Assembly: GCF_022711995.1 (NCBI RefSeq)
Contig: NZ_JALAHI010000157.1
Coordinates: forward strand, 1 to 36,950
From: Enterococcus sp.
GTDB taxonomy: Bacteria; Bacillota; Bacilli; Lactobacillales; Enterococcaceae
Reading direction: 5' to 3'
DNA length: 36,950 nt
Under the pieces are notes generated by a model. It saw nothing but the letters and a program-made list of their open reading frames with translations. It made no database searches and was not told where the DNA came from. A program made the position numbers and the translations under genes. Position 1 is the first letter of the stretch; each line of letters starts with the position of its first letter. Of the stretch, positions 1 to 7,251 are shown in pieces.

Positions 1-37
1 CCATTATTGATGGTGATATAAATTTATTTAATCCCAT
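1..37 (-). CDS. Probable ribulose/allulose-phosphate 3-epimerase, 5' end only
   Basis: Only the first 12 codons are inside the window. The reading frame starts at an ATG (35-37) preceded by AAGGACGTGAGC, a good ribosome site, and encodes MGLNKFISPSIM. The block FISPSIM near the N-terminus is typical of the first beta strand of the ribulose-phosphate 3-epimerase family (including AlsE-type allulose-6-phosphate epimerases), which is often linked to mannose-class PTS operons. It lies 62 nt downstream of the PTS IID gene on the same strand and is probably the fifth structural gene of that operon. The assignment rests on a dozen residues, so the family call is tentative. Confidence 0.45.
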   Translation of the reverse strand, partial: MGLNKFISPSIM

Positions 38-99
38 TTATTGCTCACGTCCTTGATTTTTATTTACGTTAATTCCAATTTCTTGATAGTTTCTGACGA

Positions 100-924
100 T
101 TAAAAAATCCCAATGATTGCTCCGATAGCGGAAATCAAGACCAAAATCAACAATACAGTTGTAGATTTCATCTTTTTATTCAAGCAGAACAATGCAATCA
201 TCGTTACAGCCAGTGGTAGCATCCCTTTTAATAATTTATCTAATATATCGGTTTGTACATTCAGCTTCAAATCATCAAATTTGAATATTAACCCCGTGCT
301 TAAGCTAACATAATTTGCCGTCAATGCCCCAATGACAACGCCGCCCATTACTTTAGCACCTAACATCACTTTTTTCAGTAAGTCGCCACCCATTAATTTT
401 TGGATTCCTTCTTTACCGTAATTGTATCCTTGCATCCATAAGTAGTATGCAAGCCCTAGCATAATGACAAACATCGATACAATATAGAAAATCGGACCAA
501 AAATATTTCCTTCTGAACCTATACTGATTGCAATAGATAGCAAGATTGGGACAAGTGTTCCTTGCCATAATGTATCGCCGATTCCCGCCAAAGGTCCCAT
601 CAAACCAGTTTTGATTGAATTGATTGCATCTCCTGTGATAGGTGCTCCCGTTGCTTTTTCTTCTTCCAAAGCAATTGTCAATCCACCAATAATCCCACCA
701 AAATGAGGTTCCGTATTGAAAAATTCTAAATGACGATGATAGCTTTCACGGAGTGCTTCTTTGTCATCACCGTAAAGTTTATTTAATGCGGGTAGCATGG
801 CAAATAAAAAGCCAGATGATTGCATACGCTCGTAGTTATAATTTGAATGAGAGAAGCATGTCCAACGCCAGAAACTTTTTTTGAGTTCTTTTTTTGTTAA
901 TATTTTTTCCGCTGTTTTTTCCAT
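100..924 (-). CDS. PTS system mannose-class IID component
   Basis: 274 aa, the usual length for a mannose/fructose/sorbose-family IID protein. It opens with a short charged stretch and the family hallmark YERMQSSGFLFAMLP near residue 31, followed by GLMGPLAGIGDTLWQGT around residues 108-122. The C-terminal half is mostly hydrophobic, ending in a membrane segment. IID forms the integral membrane sugar channel together with IIC. It is the fourth PTS gene of the operon, 20 nt after IIC, with AAGGAGTG upstream of the ATG. The transported sugar cannot be told from the sequence. Confidence 0.95.
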   Translation of the reverse strand: MEKTAEKILTKKELKKSFWRWTCFSHSNYNYERMQSSGFLFAMLPALNKLYGDDKEALRESYHRHLEFFNTEPHFGGIIGGLTIALEEEKATGAPITGDAINSIKTGLMGPLAGIGDTLWQGTLVPILLSIAISIGSEGNIFGPIFYIVSMFVIMLGLAYYLWMQGYNYGKEGIQKLMGGDLLKKVMLGAKVMGGVVIGALTANYVSLSTGLIFKFDDLKLNVQTDILDKLLKGMLPLAVTMIALFCLNKKMKSTTVLLILVLISAIGAIIGIF

Positions 925-944
925 TTTCTGTCACACTCCTTTAG

Positions 945-1703
945 TTATACTTGATTAGGCTTAAAGAACAGTTGTGTATAAACAAACGCTGTAATAAACG
1001 CTAAGATCGATACAGCAATAATTGGCAATTCTAAATACACTGCTAAAACAAATCCTAAGAAGTAAAATGCTGCAGTATCTTTACTCATGATTGATTTTAA
1101 GATCATCGCAACCCCTAGTGCAGGTAAAACTCCGCCAATTACTTCTAGTACATGCAACGGTTTACCTTCTAAAGCATCAAGTACATCTTTCACCACTCCA
1201 GATCCGAAATACGCAACAACAAAGACAGGGATAATTGAAATTAGCATTAAAAAGAGCTGGGGAACAATCATTTGAATCCGATCAATTTTTTTCGAGTCTA
1301 CTTCATCTGCAGCTTTATCAATCATGTGTAAAAAAGAGATATCGACAGTCATATGTGCAATCCATATTACGGTTCCCAACAAACCAATTGGCACTGCCAT
1401 TGATACTGCCACTTCTGGTGACGCATTTGCTGCCATTGCTAAAGCAGTACCAAGGGTACCAGCCAATCCTGGATCCATAGGAACTGTTCCTCCGGCAGAA
1501 ATATAAGCTAAATAAGGTAAGCTGATCGCTGCCCCAATCATACAGCCTTGAACGACGTCTCCGAGTACTAACCCTACTAGTGTTCCGCAAATCAAAGGAC
1601 GTGCGAGAACCGTACTACCGAGCAATGTTAGCCAAGGAGTACCATTGATACTCAAGTAATAAATCAACCCGATCAATAATGCTTGAAAGACATTAATTTC
1701 CAT
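945..1703 (-). CDS. PTS system mannose-class IIC component
   Basis: 252 aa, strongly hydrophobic with about seven membrane segments. The family signature is the region around residues 40-100, which includes GTLVGLVLGDVVQGCMIGAA and the glycine-rich segment GTLGTALAMAANASPEVAVS. It is the sorbose/mannose IIC permease and pairs with IID to translocate the hexose during phosphorylation. The start is supported by AAGGAGAATAAAA directly before the ATG, and the gene follows IIB after 13 nt. The related IIC at 19196-20083 differs clearly in sequence, so the two PTS operons are not recent duplicates. Confidence 0.95.
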   Translation of the reverse strand: MEINVFQALLIGLIYYLSINGTPWLTLLGSTVLARPLICGTLVGLVLGDVVQGCMIGAAISLPYLAYISAGGTVPMDPGLAGTLGTALAMAANASPEVAVSMAVPIGLLGTVIWIAHMTVDISFLHMIDKAADEVDSKKIDRIQMIVPQLFLMLISIIPVFVVAYFGSGVVKDVLDALEGKPLHVLEVIGGVLPALGVAMILKSIMSKDTAAFYFLGFVLAVYLELPIIAVSILAFITAFVYTQLFFKPNQV

Positions 1704-1716
1704 TTTTATTCTCCTT

Positions 1717-2190
1717 TTATAGGTATTGTTCGATGTCCGTATTCTTTTCTTCTGGAATTACTTGAACATATACAGAAGTTCCGCCAAGCATGATTTGCTT
1801 AAAGCATGCACGTTCTTCTTCACTGGCAGAAATATTACGATACAATTGTGTTCGATCTTTTCTCGCTCCCATTCCACCTACATTCAATTTCTCAATTTTT
1901 ACGCCACCGTCAATAATATTTTTTATCACCTTAGGATTCTTCGCTAAAACGATCAATTTGTTTTCATCCGAATCTTGTGATAAATAAGTAATCGCTTCTT
2001 CCTCTGTCATGATCAATACCTTAATTTCCGCAGGAGCGGAAGAAATCATGATCATCTTTAAAAAATCATCCTGTGCTACTTCGTTATCAATAATGACAAT
2101 TTCGTTTGCTTTTGTTTCATGAACCCATGCAGTCATCACTTGTCCGTGAATCAAGCGATCATCAATACGGGTAAATACAATGTTTCTCAT
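1717..2190 (-). CDS. PTS system mannose-class IIB component
   Basis: 157 aa cytoplasmic phosphotransfer protein. The N-terminal RIDDRLIHGQV carries the phosphorylated histidine of the sorbose-family IIB domain at His15. It accepts phosphate from the IIA protein and passes it to the sugar bound by IIC/IID. The ATG overlaps the IIA stop by one base (TAATG), so translation of the two genes is probably coupled. The separate IIA and IIB polypeptides resemble the levanase-operon (LevD/LevE) layout rather than the fused ManX type. Confidence 0.95.
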   Translation of the reverse strand: MRNIVFTRIDDRLIHGQVMTAWVHETKANEIVIIDNEVAQDDFLKMIMISSAPAEIKVLIMTEEEAITYLSQDSDENKLIVLAKNPKVIKNIIDGGVKIEKLNVGGMGARKDRTQLYRNISASEEERACFKQIMLGGTSVYVQVIPEEKNTDIEQYL

Positions 2191-2615
2191 TATGCTTCCT
2201 CCTCAGTAAATGTCTTTGCTTCTGTAAATAGCTCCTTGATTCCTTGTTTTCCTGTATTCATTACGTGTTTACTTAATTCTTCTAATCCCATCGTTTCTCT
2301 AAGCAAGATGCTTTCAATAAACATGGAGAAATTGATTCCTGATACAGAACGATAAAATGTGTCCGGCAACTTCTTCACACAGTAAGCTGTTGCCTTGAAT
2401 GGGCTAGCTCCATATAAATCAGAAAACACCAGCACTCCATCGCCATCATCAAGTTCTTTAATTTTTTCTGCGGTTCGATCATAAAACTCATCAATGTTAT
2501 TTCCTTCATAAAGCCCCAAATAATCCACTTTTTCATTGGTGCCCACGATCATTTTTCCGCTTTCCACCACTCCTTGAGAAAGATTTCCGTGGCTTAATAC
2601 TAAAATACCAATCAT
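2190..2615 (-). CDS. PTS system mannose-class IIA component
   Basis: 141 aa, the normal size of a stand-alone EIIA-Man domain. The first strand reads GILVLSHGNLSQGV, with phosphate-accepting His9, and a second family motif VLVFSDLYGASPF is near residue 82. It is phosphorylated by HPr and hands phosphate to IIB. It is the first gene of the operon; the leader contains AAAGAGGTGAG before the ATG and begins at a sigma-54 promoter about 45 nt upstream. In LevR systems the IIB/IIA pair also controls the activator through phosphorylation of its PRD and EIIA-like domains. Confidence 0.95.
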   Translation of the reverse strand: MIGILVLSHGNLSQGVVESGKMIVGTNEKVDYLGLYEGNNIDEFYDRTAEKIKELDDGDGVLVFSDLYGASPFKATAYCVKKLPDTFYRSVSGINFSMFIESILLRETMGLEELSKHVMNTGKQGIKELFTEAKTFTEEEA

Positions 2616-2656
2616 ACTCTCACCTCTTTACAAAAAATTTTCTTACAACTCTTTAT

Positions 2657-2676
2657 AAAGCAAGAGACGTGCCAAC
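2657..2676 (-). promoter_or_regulatory. Sigma-54 (-24/-12) promoter of the PTS operon
   Basis: On the minus strand the sequence is TTGGCAC-GTCTC-TTGCT: the -24 element TGGCAC at 2669-2674 and the -12 element TTGCT at 2659-2663, separated by five bases. This matches the RpoN consensus TGGCACN5TTGCW at every defined position. The predicted start site is near 2648, giving a leader of about 30 nt to the IIA ATG. It agrees with the GAFTGA-containing activator encoded just upstream. A sigma-54 gene must exist elsewhere in the genome. Confidence 0.93.
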
Positions 2677-2704
2677 TTTTTTTGCACACATCTTTTCCAA
2701 CGAT

Positions 2705-2718
2705 AGCAAGCGTTTTCA
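2705..2718. promoter_or_regulatory. cre-like site (CcpA) between enhancer and sigma-54 promoter
   Basis: AGCAAGCGTTTTCA matches the catabolite-responsive element consensus TGWAARCGYTWNCW at 12 of 14 positions, including the central AAGCGTT core. It lies about 30 bp upstream of the -24 box and downstream of the activator repeats, where CcpA binding could interfere with DNA looping. Catabolite repression of levanase-type sigma-54 operons is known; its action here is inferred. Confidence 0.5.
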
Positions 2719-2733
2719 ACTGATAGACTTTCG

Positions 2734-2811
2734 ATGTGTAACTTTTTTTGTCACACATTAATGATGCTCGATGTGTGCGTAACAAAAAAACTGTCACACA
2801 TCATGTGTGAC
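2734..2811. promoter_or_regulatory. Upstream activating sequence: repeated ATGTGTGAC motifs
   Basis: At least five copies of an ATGTGTNAC-like nonamer lie here in both orientations: 2734-2742 (+, ATGTGTAAC), 2750-2758 (-), 2771-2779 (+, ATGTGTGCG), 2793-2801 (-) and 2803-2811 (+). A partial copy occurs at 2684-2691 (-). They sit about 60-140 bp upstream of the -24 element, the normal distance for a sigma-54 enhancer. Pairs of opposed motifs form inverted repeats. They are the likely binding sites of the LevR-like activator. Confidence 0.65.
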
Positions 2812-2815
2812 AGTT
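2782..2815 (-). terminator. Intrinsic terminator of the levR-like gene, overlapping the enhancer
   Basis: A perfect inverted repeat (13-bp arms AACTGTCACACAT and ATGTGTGACAGTT, one central base, 2789-2815) begins one base after the activator's TAG stop. On the minus strand it is followed by TTTTTTTG. This is a strong Rho-independent terminator. Its stem contains two of the ATGTGTGAC motifs, so the same DNA may serve as terminator in RNA and enhancer in DNA. Confidence 0.75.
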
Positions 2816-2816
2816 A

Positions 2817-5279
2817 CTAGATAAAAATCCGAATGATCTTTGTGACATAGAGTATTTCACTAGCAGAAAGTTCGGCACCATAGGTTCGCTCTAATATATT
2901 CAGCTCCTTGGCAACAAGCTGATATAATTCATCTTTATCCTCTTGCTCTACTTCAAAATGTAATACCTCTTTTCGGATCGCCCTCTCGATCATTCCCAAA
3001 CAATGAAAATAAAATTTGATCACTAACGTATCAATGATCTCAAATTTGATTTGCTTGGATAGGGAAATAAGAATTTCATCCAAAATTTCTGTTGCACCGT
3101 AAACATTCAAGAAAATGACACTTTTTTCCAGAGAATGGTAAAATAAATGGTCTTTATTTTTGATTAGTCGGCGACTAGAATGATCGAAGATACTGGTATT
3201 TTTTCGATTAGCCGTATAATAATTTGCTTCCTCCAAAAGTTCATTAACCAGCTGCTGTAAATCCATATTAGCAAATAATGCTTTTCTAGTCGCTTCAATA
3301 ATGATTGGTGAGGTCACATTATCGATGATCATCGTTTCGATACCAGTATCAGTTGTTATTTTAGTCGAAAATGTCGCTAATGATCCCATATCTGCCAAAA
3401 GAAGAACACCAGAACCTTGGTCAAGGGTTTTAACTACCTCTACTGCCTTTTGATATACATTTTCTACCGAATCATCTAGCGGCATATCAATGCCTACAGC
3501 ATGATTGATACCCAATAGATCGTTTACCATTTTGGCTAAATTCGTCGCAACACCGATCCCATGCATCATAATCAGAATACCGATTGGATTTTTCTGTACA
3601 TCTTTATAGATGGTATCTAAAAATAACTCAATAATATCTTGTTCTTCTGCGGGTATGACAACCTGCATCTGTTTGTTCACTTCAGCAATCAGCTTATCAG
3701 CATATTCTTTTAAAGGAGATCCGGAAACTTTCTCGATGACTTTTGTTGAACGATAGGAAACTGTACTGGTTTGAAGCTTCAACACCAAAGCTTCGATATG
3801 AAGTGCTAAATTATAAGTAATATGCGGATCACAGTCTACTTCAAGTTCATTGGATATTTCCTGAATCACCTTGTCTACTATTTCGAGAATTTCTTTCGAA
3901 ACTAACTTCTCGATTCCCTTATTACGAGGCCGTTCAACAATTTCTGGCTTTAGATCGACCGCGAAGAAATCATCCAAGAAGTAAGTAATCTTCTGCTGAA
4001 TTTCTTTAATAGAGCGTCCCTCTCTTAGAAGCGTAGAGTATTTTTCTAGAATCAACTTATAGAAAGAACTTTCATTACCGGTAACAACTGCATAGTTGAT
4101 TTCCTGATGTTGATTGTCTTGCCTCTTCTGCCCTTTATAATAGACACTATCTCTAAATAATTCTTTCTCCTCAATAGCTTCATTTTCCTGCAAAACCCCT
4201 TTGATCTCTGAGTCTTCCCCAGATATCTCAATTCGTTCAAGGTTTTTAAGCATTGCTTGGGCAAATTCTTTAGCACAAAAGATTTGAATATCATTTTTCA
4301 ACTGTCCAATATTGCCAGGACAATGATAAGTCGCTAAATACTCTATTACATTTGCTTTCACTGAAATTTCAAAATCAATTTTTTCTGACTCTACACAAAA
4401 AAAGTAATCAATCAATTTTATTCTTTCTTGTGTCTTACGATCTTTTAAGTCAGGTAAAGTCAGAACCATAGGAAAGCGCCGTTTGAACGTTTGAAGAAGC
4501 GAACTCTCAATGTTCTCAGTCGTTGCACAAATTATCAATACATCTACTTCCCTAGCAGCGCTTTCAGTTTCTCCCAGCCTACGAAATTTACGTGTGTCTA
4601 TGATCGTAAAAAGCATTTCTTGACCTTCTGGTGGAAGTCGATGGATTTCATCTAAAAAAAGAACACCATGATTTGCCTGTTCAATCATTCCGGCTTTATC
4701 AGTGTCTGCACCGGTAAAAGCACCTTTCACATAGCCAAAAAGAACAGATAATAGTAATTGCGGATTGTTGGAGTAATCAGAACAATTAAAATGAAGAAAT
4801 GGACTTTTGGAATTAAACCGTCCAATTTCTTGACCATATTGAAACATGATTTTTGCAAATGTTGTTTTGCCGACCCCAGTTGAGCCAAGAAGAATAGTAT
4901 GTAAACCATTGGGAGGATACATAATAGCAGCTTTTGCCAGATTGGTATGTACTTCCATGCTTCCCGTTGCTCCAATAAAATCAGAAAATATACTTTTATT
5001 TTTATTTTTTTGAGACACCTGAGTTTTTTTCTTCACTGGACTTAATGGCTGATCCGATTGCAAACTTTCATCAATATAAAAGTACTTTACTGGTTTTCCC
5101 TTCAACTTTCCCAGTTTTTTTTCTCGGACTAATGTATTCAATTCCCGACTCGCTGCCGTTCGACTCAAAGCTAATTGCTCACTGACATCGAGTGTCGTAA
5201 CTTCAAAATCACTTTGATTTTCAGAACCAAACCTCTTTTTATCCCTTATAAAAGCAAGTATTTCATCTTTCCTGCTCAC
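2817..5279 (-). CDS. LevR-type sigma-54 transcriptional activator with PTS regulation domains
   Basis: 820 aa activator of the LevR/ManR family. An N-terminal winged HTH (residues 1-75) is followed by an AAA+ sigma-54 interaction domain with Walker A GSTGVGKT (132-139), the sigma-54 contact loop GAFTGA (186-191) and Walker B GVLFLDE (205-211). A PRD, an EIIA-Man-like segment (ILIMMHGIGVATN) and a C-terminal PRD (histidine in FYFHCLG) follow. In this family HPr and the cognate EIIB phosphorylate the PRD/EIIA domains to report sugar supply. Translation starts at GTG (5277-5279) behind GGAAGGG. The target is almost certainly the PTS operon downstream, since a sigma-54 promoter lies in between. 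Confidence 0.95.
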   Translation of the reverse strand: MSRKDEILAFIRDKKRFGSENQSDFEVTTLDVSEQLALSRTAASRELNTLVREKKLGKLKGKPVKYFYIDESLQSDQPLSPVKKKTQVSQKNKNKSIFSDFIGATGSMEVHTNLAKAAIMYPPNGLHTILLGSTGVGKTTFAKIMFQYGQEIGRFNSKSPFLHFNCSDYSNNPQLLLSVLFGYVKGAFTGADTDKAGMIEQANHGVLFLDEIHRLPPEGQEMLFTIIDTRKFRRLGETESAAREVDVLIICATTENIESSLLQTFKRRFPMVLTLPDLKDRKTQERIKLIDYFFCVESEKIDFEISVKANVIEYLATYHCPGNIGQLKNDIQIFCAKEFAQAMLKNLERIEISGEDSEIKGVLQENEAIEEKELFRDSVYYKGQKRQDNQHQEINYAVVTGNESSFYKLILEKYSTLLREGRSIKEIQQKITYFLDDFFAVDLKPEIVERPRNKGIEKLVSKEILEIVDKVIQEISNELEVDCDPHITYNLALHIEALVLKLQTSTVSYRSTKVIEKVSGSPLKEYADKLIAEVNKQMQVVIPAEEQDIIELFLDTIYKDVQKNPIGILIMMHGIGVATNLAKMVNDLLGINHAVGIDMPLDDSVENVYQKAVEVVKTLDQGSGVLLLADMGSLATFSTKITTDTGIETMIIDNVTSPIIIEATRKALFANMDLQQLVNELLEEANYYTANRKNTSIFDHSSRRLIKNKDHLFYHSLEKSVIFLNVYGATEILDEILISLSKQIKFEIIDTLVIKFYFHCLGMIERAIRKEVLHFEVEQEDKDELYQLVAKELNILERTYGAELSASEILYVTKIIRIFI

Positions 5280-5318
5280 AACACCACGCCCTTCCGAAGA
5301 GAATGTACTCTATGTCAG

Positions 5319-5346
5319 ATTATATTTTAATTAAAACATAAGTCAA
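5319..5346 (-). promoter_or_regulatory. Vegetative promoter of the levR-like gene
   Basis: On the minus strand TTGACT (5341-5346) and TATAAT (5319-5324) are separated by 16 bp, giving a strong sigma-A promoter. The leader to the GTG start is about 35 nt. The regulator is therefore made by housekeeping polymerase while its target operon needs sigma-54. Confidence 0.75.
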
Positions 5347-5873
5347 ACGCTTATAAAGAGGTGAATTATTTGGGCTATCTACGCTATAGCCTAAACTTTT
5401 GACTACACTCCGTCTCAAAAATCATCAATTGAATAAATCGTTTTCCCTTCGAATACATAATTGTTATCGTTAGAACCCTATCCTGTTACCCGCACTGAAT
5501 TCAGCCAATCTTTGGTTTAATCGGTCTAAAAGACAGAAAGCATTCTTTTTGACTGAAAAACTTTCTTTATAAGACATTCATTGCAAGTTAACCCTCCATA
5601 GACTTGTTTGTACCCTAAAAACTAAAACAGCGATCAGCAAACGAGTTAAAACACTGATATTCGAAACAGATTGCTCGATTCTCATTCAAAAAAGTATTTA
5701 CACTTAAGAAAGTTTCCTAAATTGTCGCTCCTTATGTCTATTTCTTTTGGTGAATAGTTCCTCGATTGTTACAGCACATACTCGAAAAAAGGCGTCAATT
5801 TTTTTCTTTCAAATTCATCAAAATCTGTTTCTTCAACATAATTCATTTTTTGTTGCCATCCGATTGAGAAAAT
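5347..5873. other. Intergenic region without recognisable gene
   Basis: Stop codons interrupt all frames and no ORF with a credible start is seen. The stretch separates the divergent levR-like gene and the enolase-superfamily gene. One short perfect hairpin (GGCTAT/ATAGCC, 5373-5391) is present without a T-tract. Nothing else could be supported; it may be decayed sequence. Confidence 0.5.
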
Positions 5874-5910
5874 GAAACCGCTTGAATTCTCGGCATGGGC
5901 GTGCTATGAT
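5874..5910 (+). promoter_or_regulatory. Extended -10 promoter with weak cre-like overlap
   Basis: TTGAAT (5882-5887) and TATGAT (5905-5910) are separated by 17 bp, with TG one base upstream of the -10 hexamer (extended -10). The -35 region overlaps TGAAACCGCTTGAA (5874-5887), which resembles a cre site with two mismatches. The promoter drives the enolase-superfamily gene starting at 5964. Confidence 0.65.
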
Positions 5911-5963
5911 AAAAATGCACACGTTAACATTTTAGGAAACTTTAGAAAATAAGGAGGAATTTT

Positions 5964-7064
5964 ATGTCTACGATCACAGAAGTCCAAACTGCTTATTACC
6001 GGATTCCCTTACCAGAATTAATGGAAGATGCCAAACACGGGCTGCATACGCACTTTGAGGTGCCAATCGTCAAGATTCGCACGGATGATGGCAGAGAAGG
6101 TGTCGGCTATACATATACGGGAGGTTTTGGTGGTGAATCCATTGCTAAATTGATCGACAAAGAACTGAAACATATCTTGCTAGGAAAAGATCCTGCTTGT
6201 GTGGAAGACCTTTGGGATCAGATGAATTGGGGCATCCATTACGTTGCCCGAGGTGGTCTAGCTAGCTTTGCCATTGCTGCCTGCGACATTGCCCTTTGGG
6301 ATCTGCGCGCAAAAAAAGCCCAGGAACCGCTATATAAACTATTGGGTGGACACAGCAATAAAGTAAACTGCTATGGCGGTGCCATCGACTTAAACTTTTC
6401 ATTGGAAAAATTATTAGCCAACAACCAAAAATATTTGGATATGGGATTACGGGCTGTCAAAATCAAGTTAGGGCAAGCAACACTGGCTGAAGATATTGCC
6501 CGTATCAAAGCTGTTCGTGAATTGATTGGTCCAGATATTACCTTTATGGTGGATGCCAATATGAGCTGGTCCGTTGAAAAAGCCATCAAAGCCGCTAAAT
6601 TGATGGCACCTTTTGATATTCTCTTTTTGGAAGAGCCAACGATTCCCGAAGACTACGAAGGGTATGCTCGAATCGCTAAAGAAGGGCAAATTGCAGTTGC
6701 TGGTGGGGAAAATTTACGGACACCGATTGAATTTGCTCATATGCTGTCTTATGGTCAAGTCGATTTTCCTCAACCAGATGCCTCGAATTGTGGAGGGATC
6801 ACAGGCTGGCTGAAAGTTGCGGCATTGACACAGTTGCATAATGTCAGTATCTCGACTCACGGTATGCAAGAGCTTCATGTCAGTCTGCTGGCTGCCATGC
6901 CTAATGCCGGATACCTAGAGATGCATAGTTTCCCGATCGACCAATACACCACTCGCCCACTAGTGATTGATCCAGAGGACGGAATGGCTATCGCGCCAGA
7001 AGAACCGGGAATTGGTGTGACCTTTGACTGGGAGAAATTAGCCCCTCATCAATTCGAGTTTTAA
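5964..7064 (+). CDS. Enolase-superfamily enzyme, mandelate racemase subgroup (sugar-acid dehydratase or cycloisomerase)
   Basis: 366 aa with an MR/MLE N-terminal capping domain (1-125) and a TIM barrel. All mandelate-racemase catalytic positions are visible with an offset of two from the classical numbering: the KxK pair K166/K168, metal ligands D197, E223 and E249, and the general base dyad D272/H299. Such enzymes abstract the alpha proton of a carboxylate; most bacterial members dehydrate aldonates or aldarates. The substrate cannot be read from the sequence. RBS AAGGAGGA precedes the ATG. The gene stands alone between a sigma-54 PTS operon and a beta-glucoside operon, with its own promoter. 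It is not the KxK/KxK type expected of Ala-Glu epimerases. Confidence 0.9.
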   Translation: MSTITEVQTAYYRIPLPELMEDAKHGLHTHFEVPIVKIRTDDGREGVGYTYTGGFGGESIAKLIDKELKHILLGKDPACVEDLWDQMNWGIHYVARGGLASFAIAACDIALWDLRAKKAQEPLYKLLGGHSNKVNCYGGAIDLNFSLEKLLANNQKYLDMGLRAVKIKLGQATLAEDIARIKAVRELIGPDITFMVDANMSWSVEKAIKAAKLMAPFDILFLEEPTIPEDYEGYARIAKEGQIAVAGGENLRTPIEFAHMLSYGQVDFPQPDASNCGGITGWLKVAALTQLHNVSISTHGMQELHVSLLAAMPNAGYLEMHSFPIDQYTTRPLVIDPEDGMAIAPEEPGIGVTFDWEKLAPHQFEF

Positions 7065-7071
7065 GCATACA

Positions 7072-7234
7072 CAAGGGACTGTGACATAAATCATTATCCA
7101 ACAAGTGAAATCGAATCACATGCTATTGCTATGGATTCCTCTGTCTTTTGCGACGAGGAGTCCCTGCACCGCAGGAGCAATAATATATTGTTTGGATAGT
7201 GTTACTTGTAGAAGACTTATGGCACAGACCCTTG
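7072..7234. repeat. Folded intergenic repeat, copy A (bidirectional terminator-like)
   Basis: Its ends pair over about 30 nt (CAAGGGACTGTGACATAAATC with GACTTATGGCACAGACCCTTG), closing a long structure. Inner hairpins include GGATTCCTC/GAGGAGTCC and CCTGC-ACC-GCAGG. The element lies between the 3' ends of convergent genes (7064 and 7252) and is followed by GATTTTT. A second copy is at 14253-14432. A bidirectional transcription terminator or stable 3' RNA structure is the simplest reading. Confidence 0.75.
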
Positions 7235-7251
7235 ATTTTTAGTGTATTCAT

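Noticed and set aside
1318-1590. 90-codon minus-strand frame inside PTS IIC
   Set aside because: It is a frame-shifted shadow of the IIC coding sequence with arginine- and serine-rich low-sense composition.
5346-5400. Ten-codon peptide MGYLRYSLNF after AGAGGTG upstream of the levR-like gene
   Set aside because: It is too short, starts at TTG, and no regulatory hairpin set or downstream plus-strand gene supports a leader peptide.
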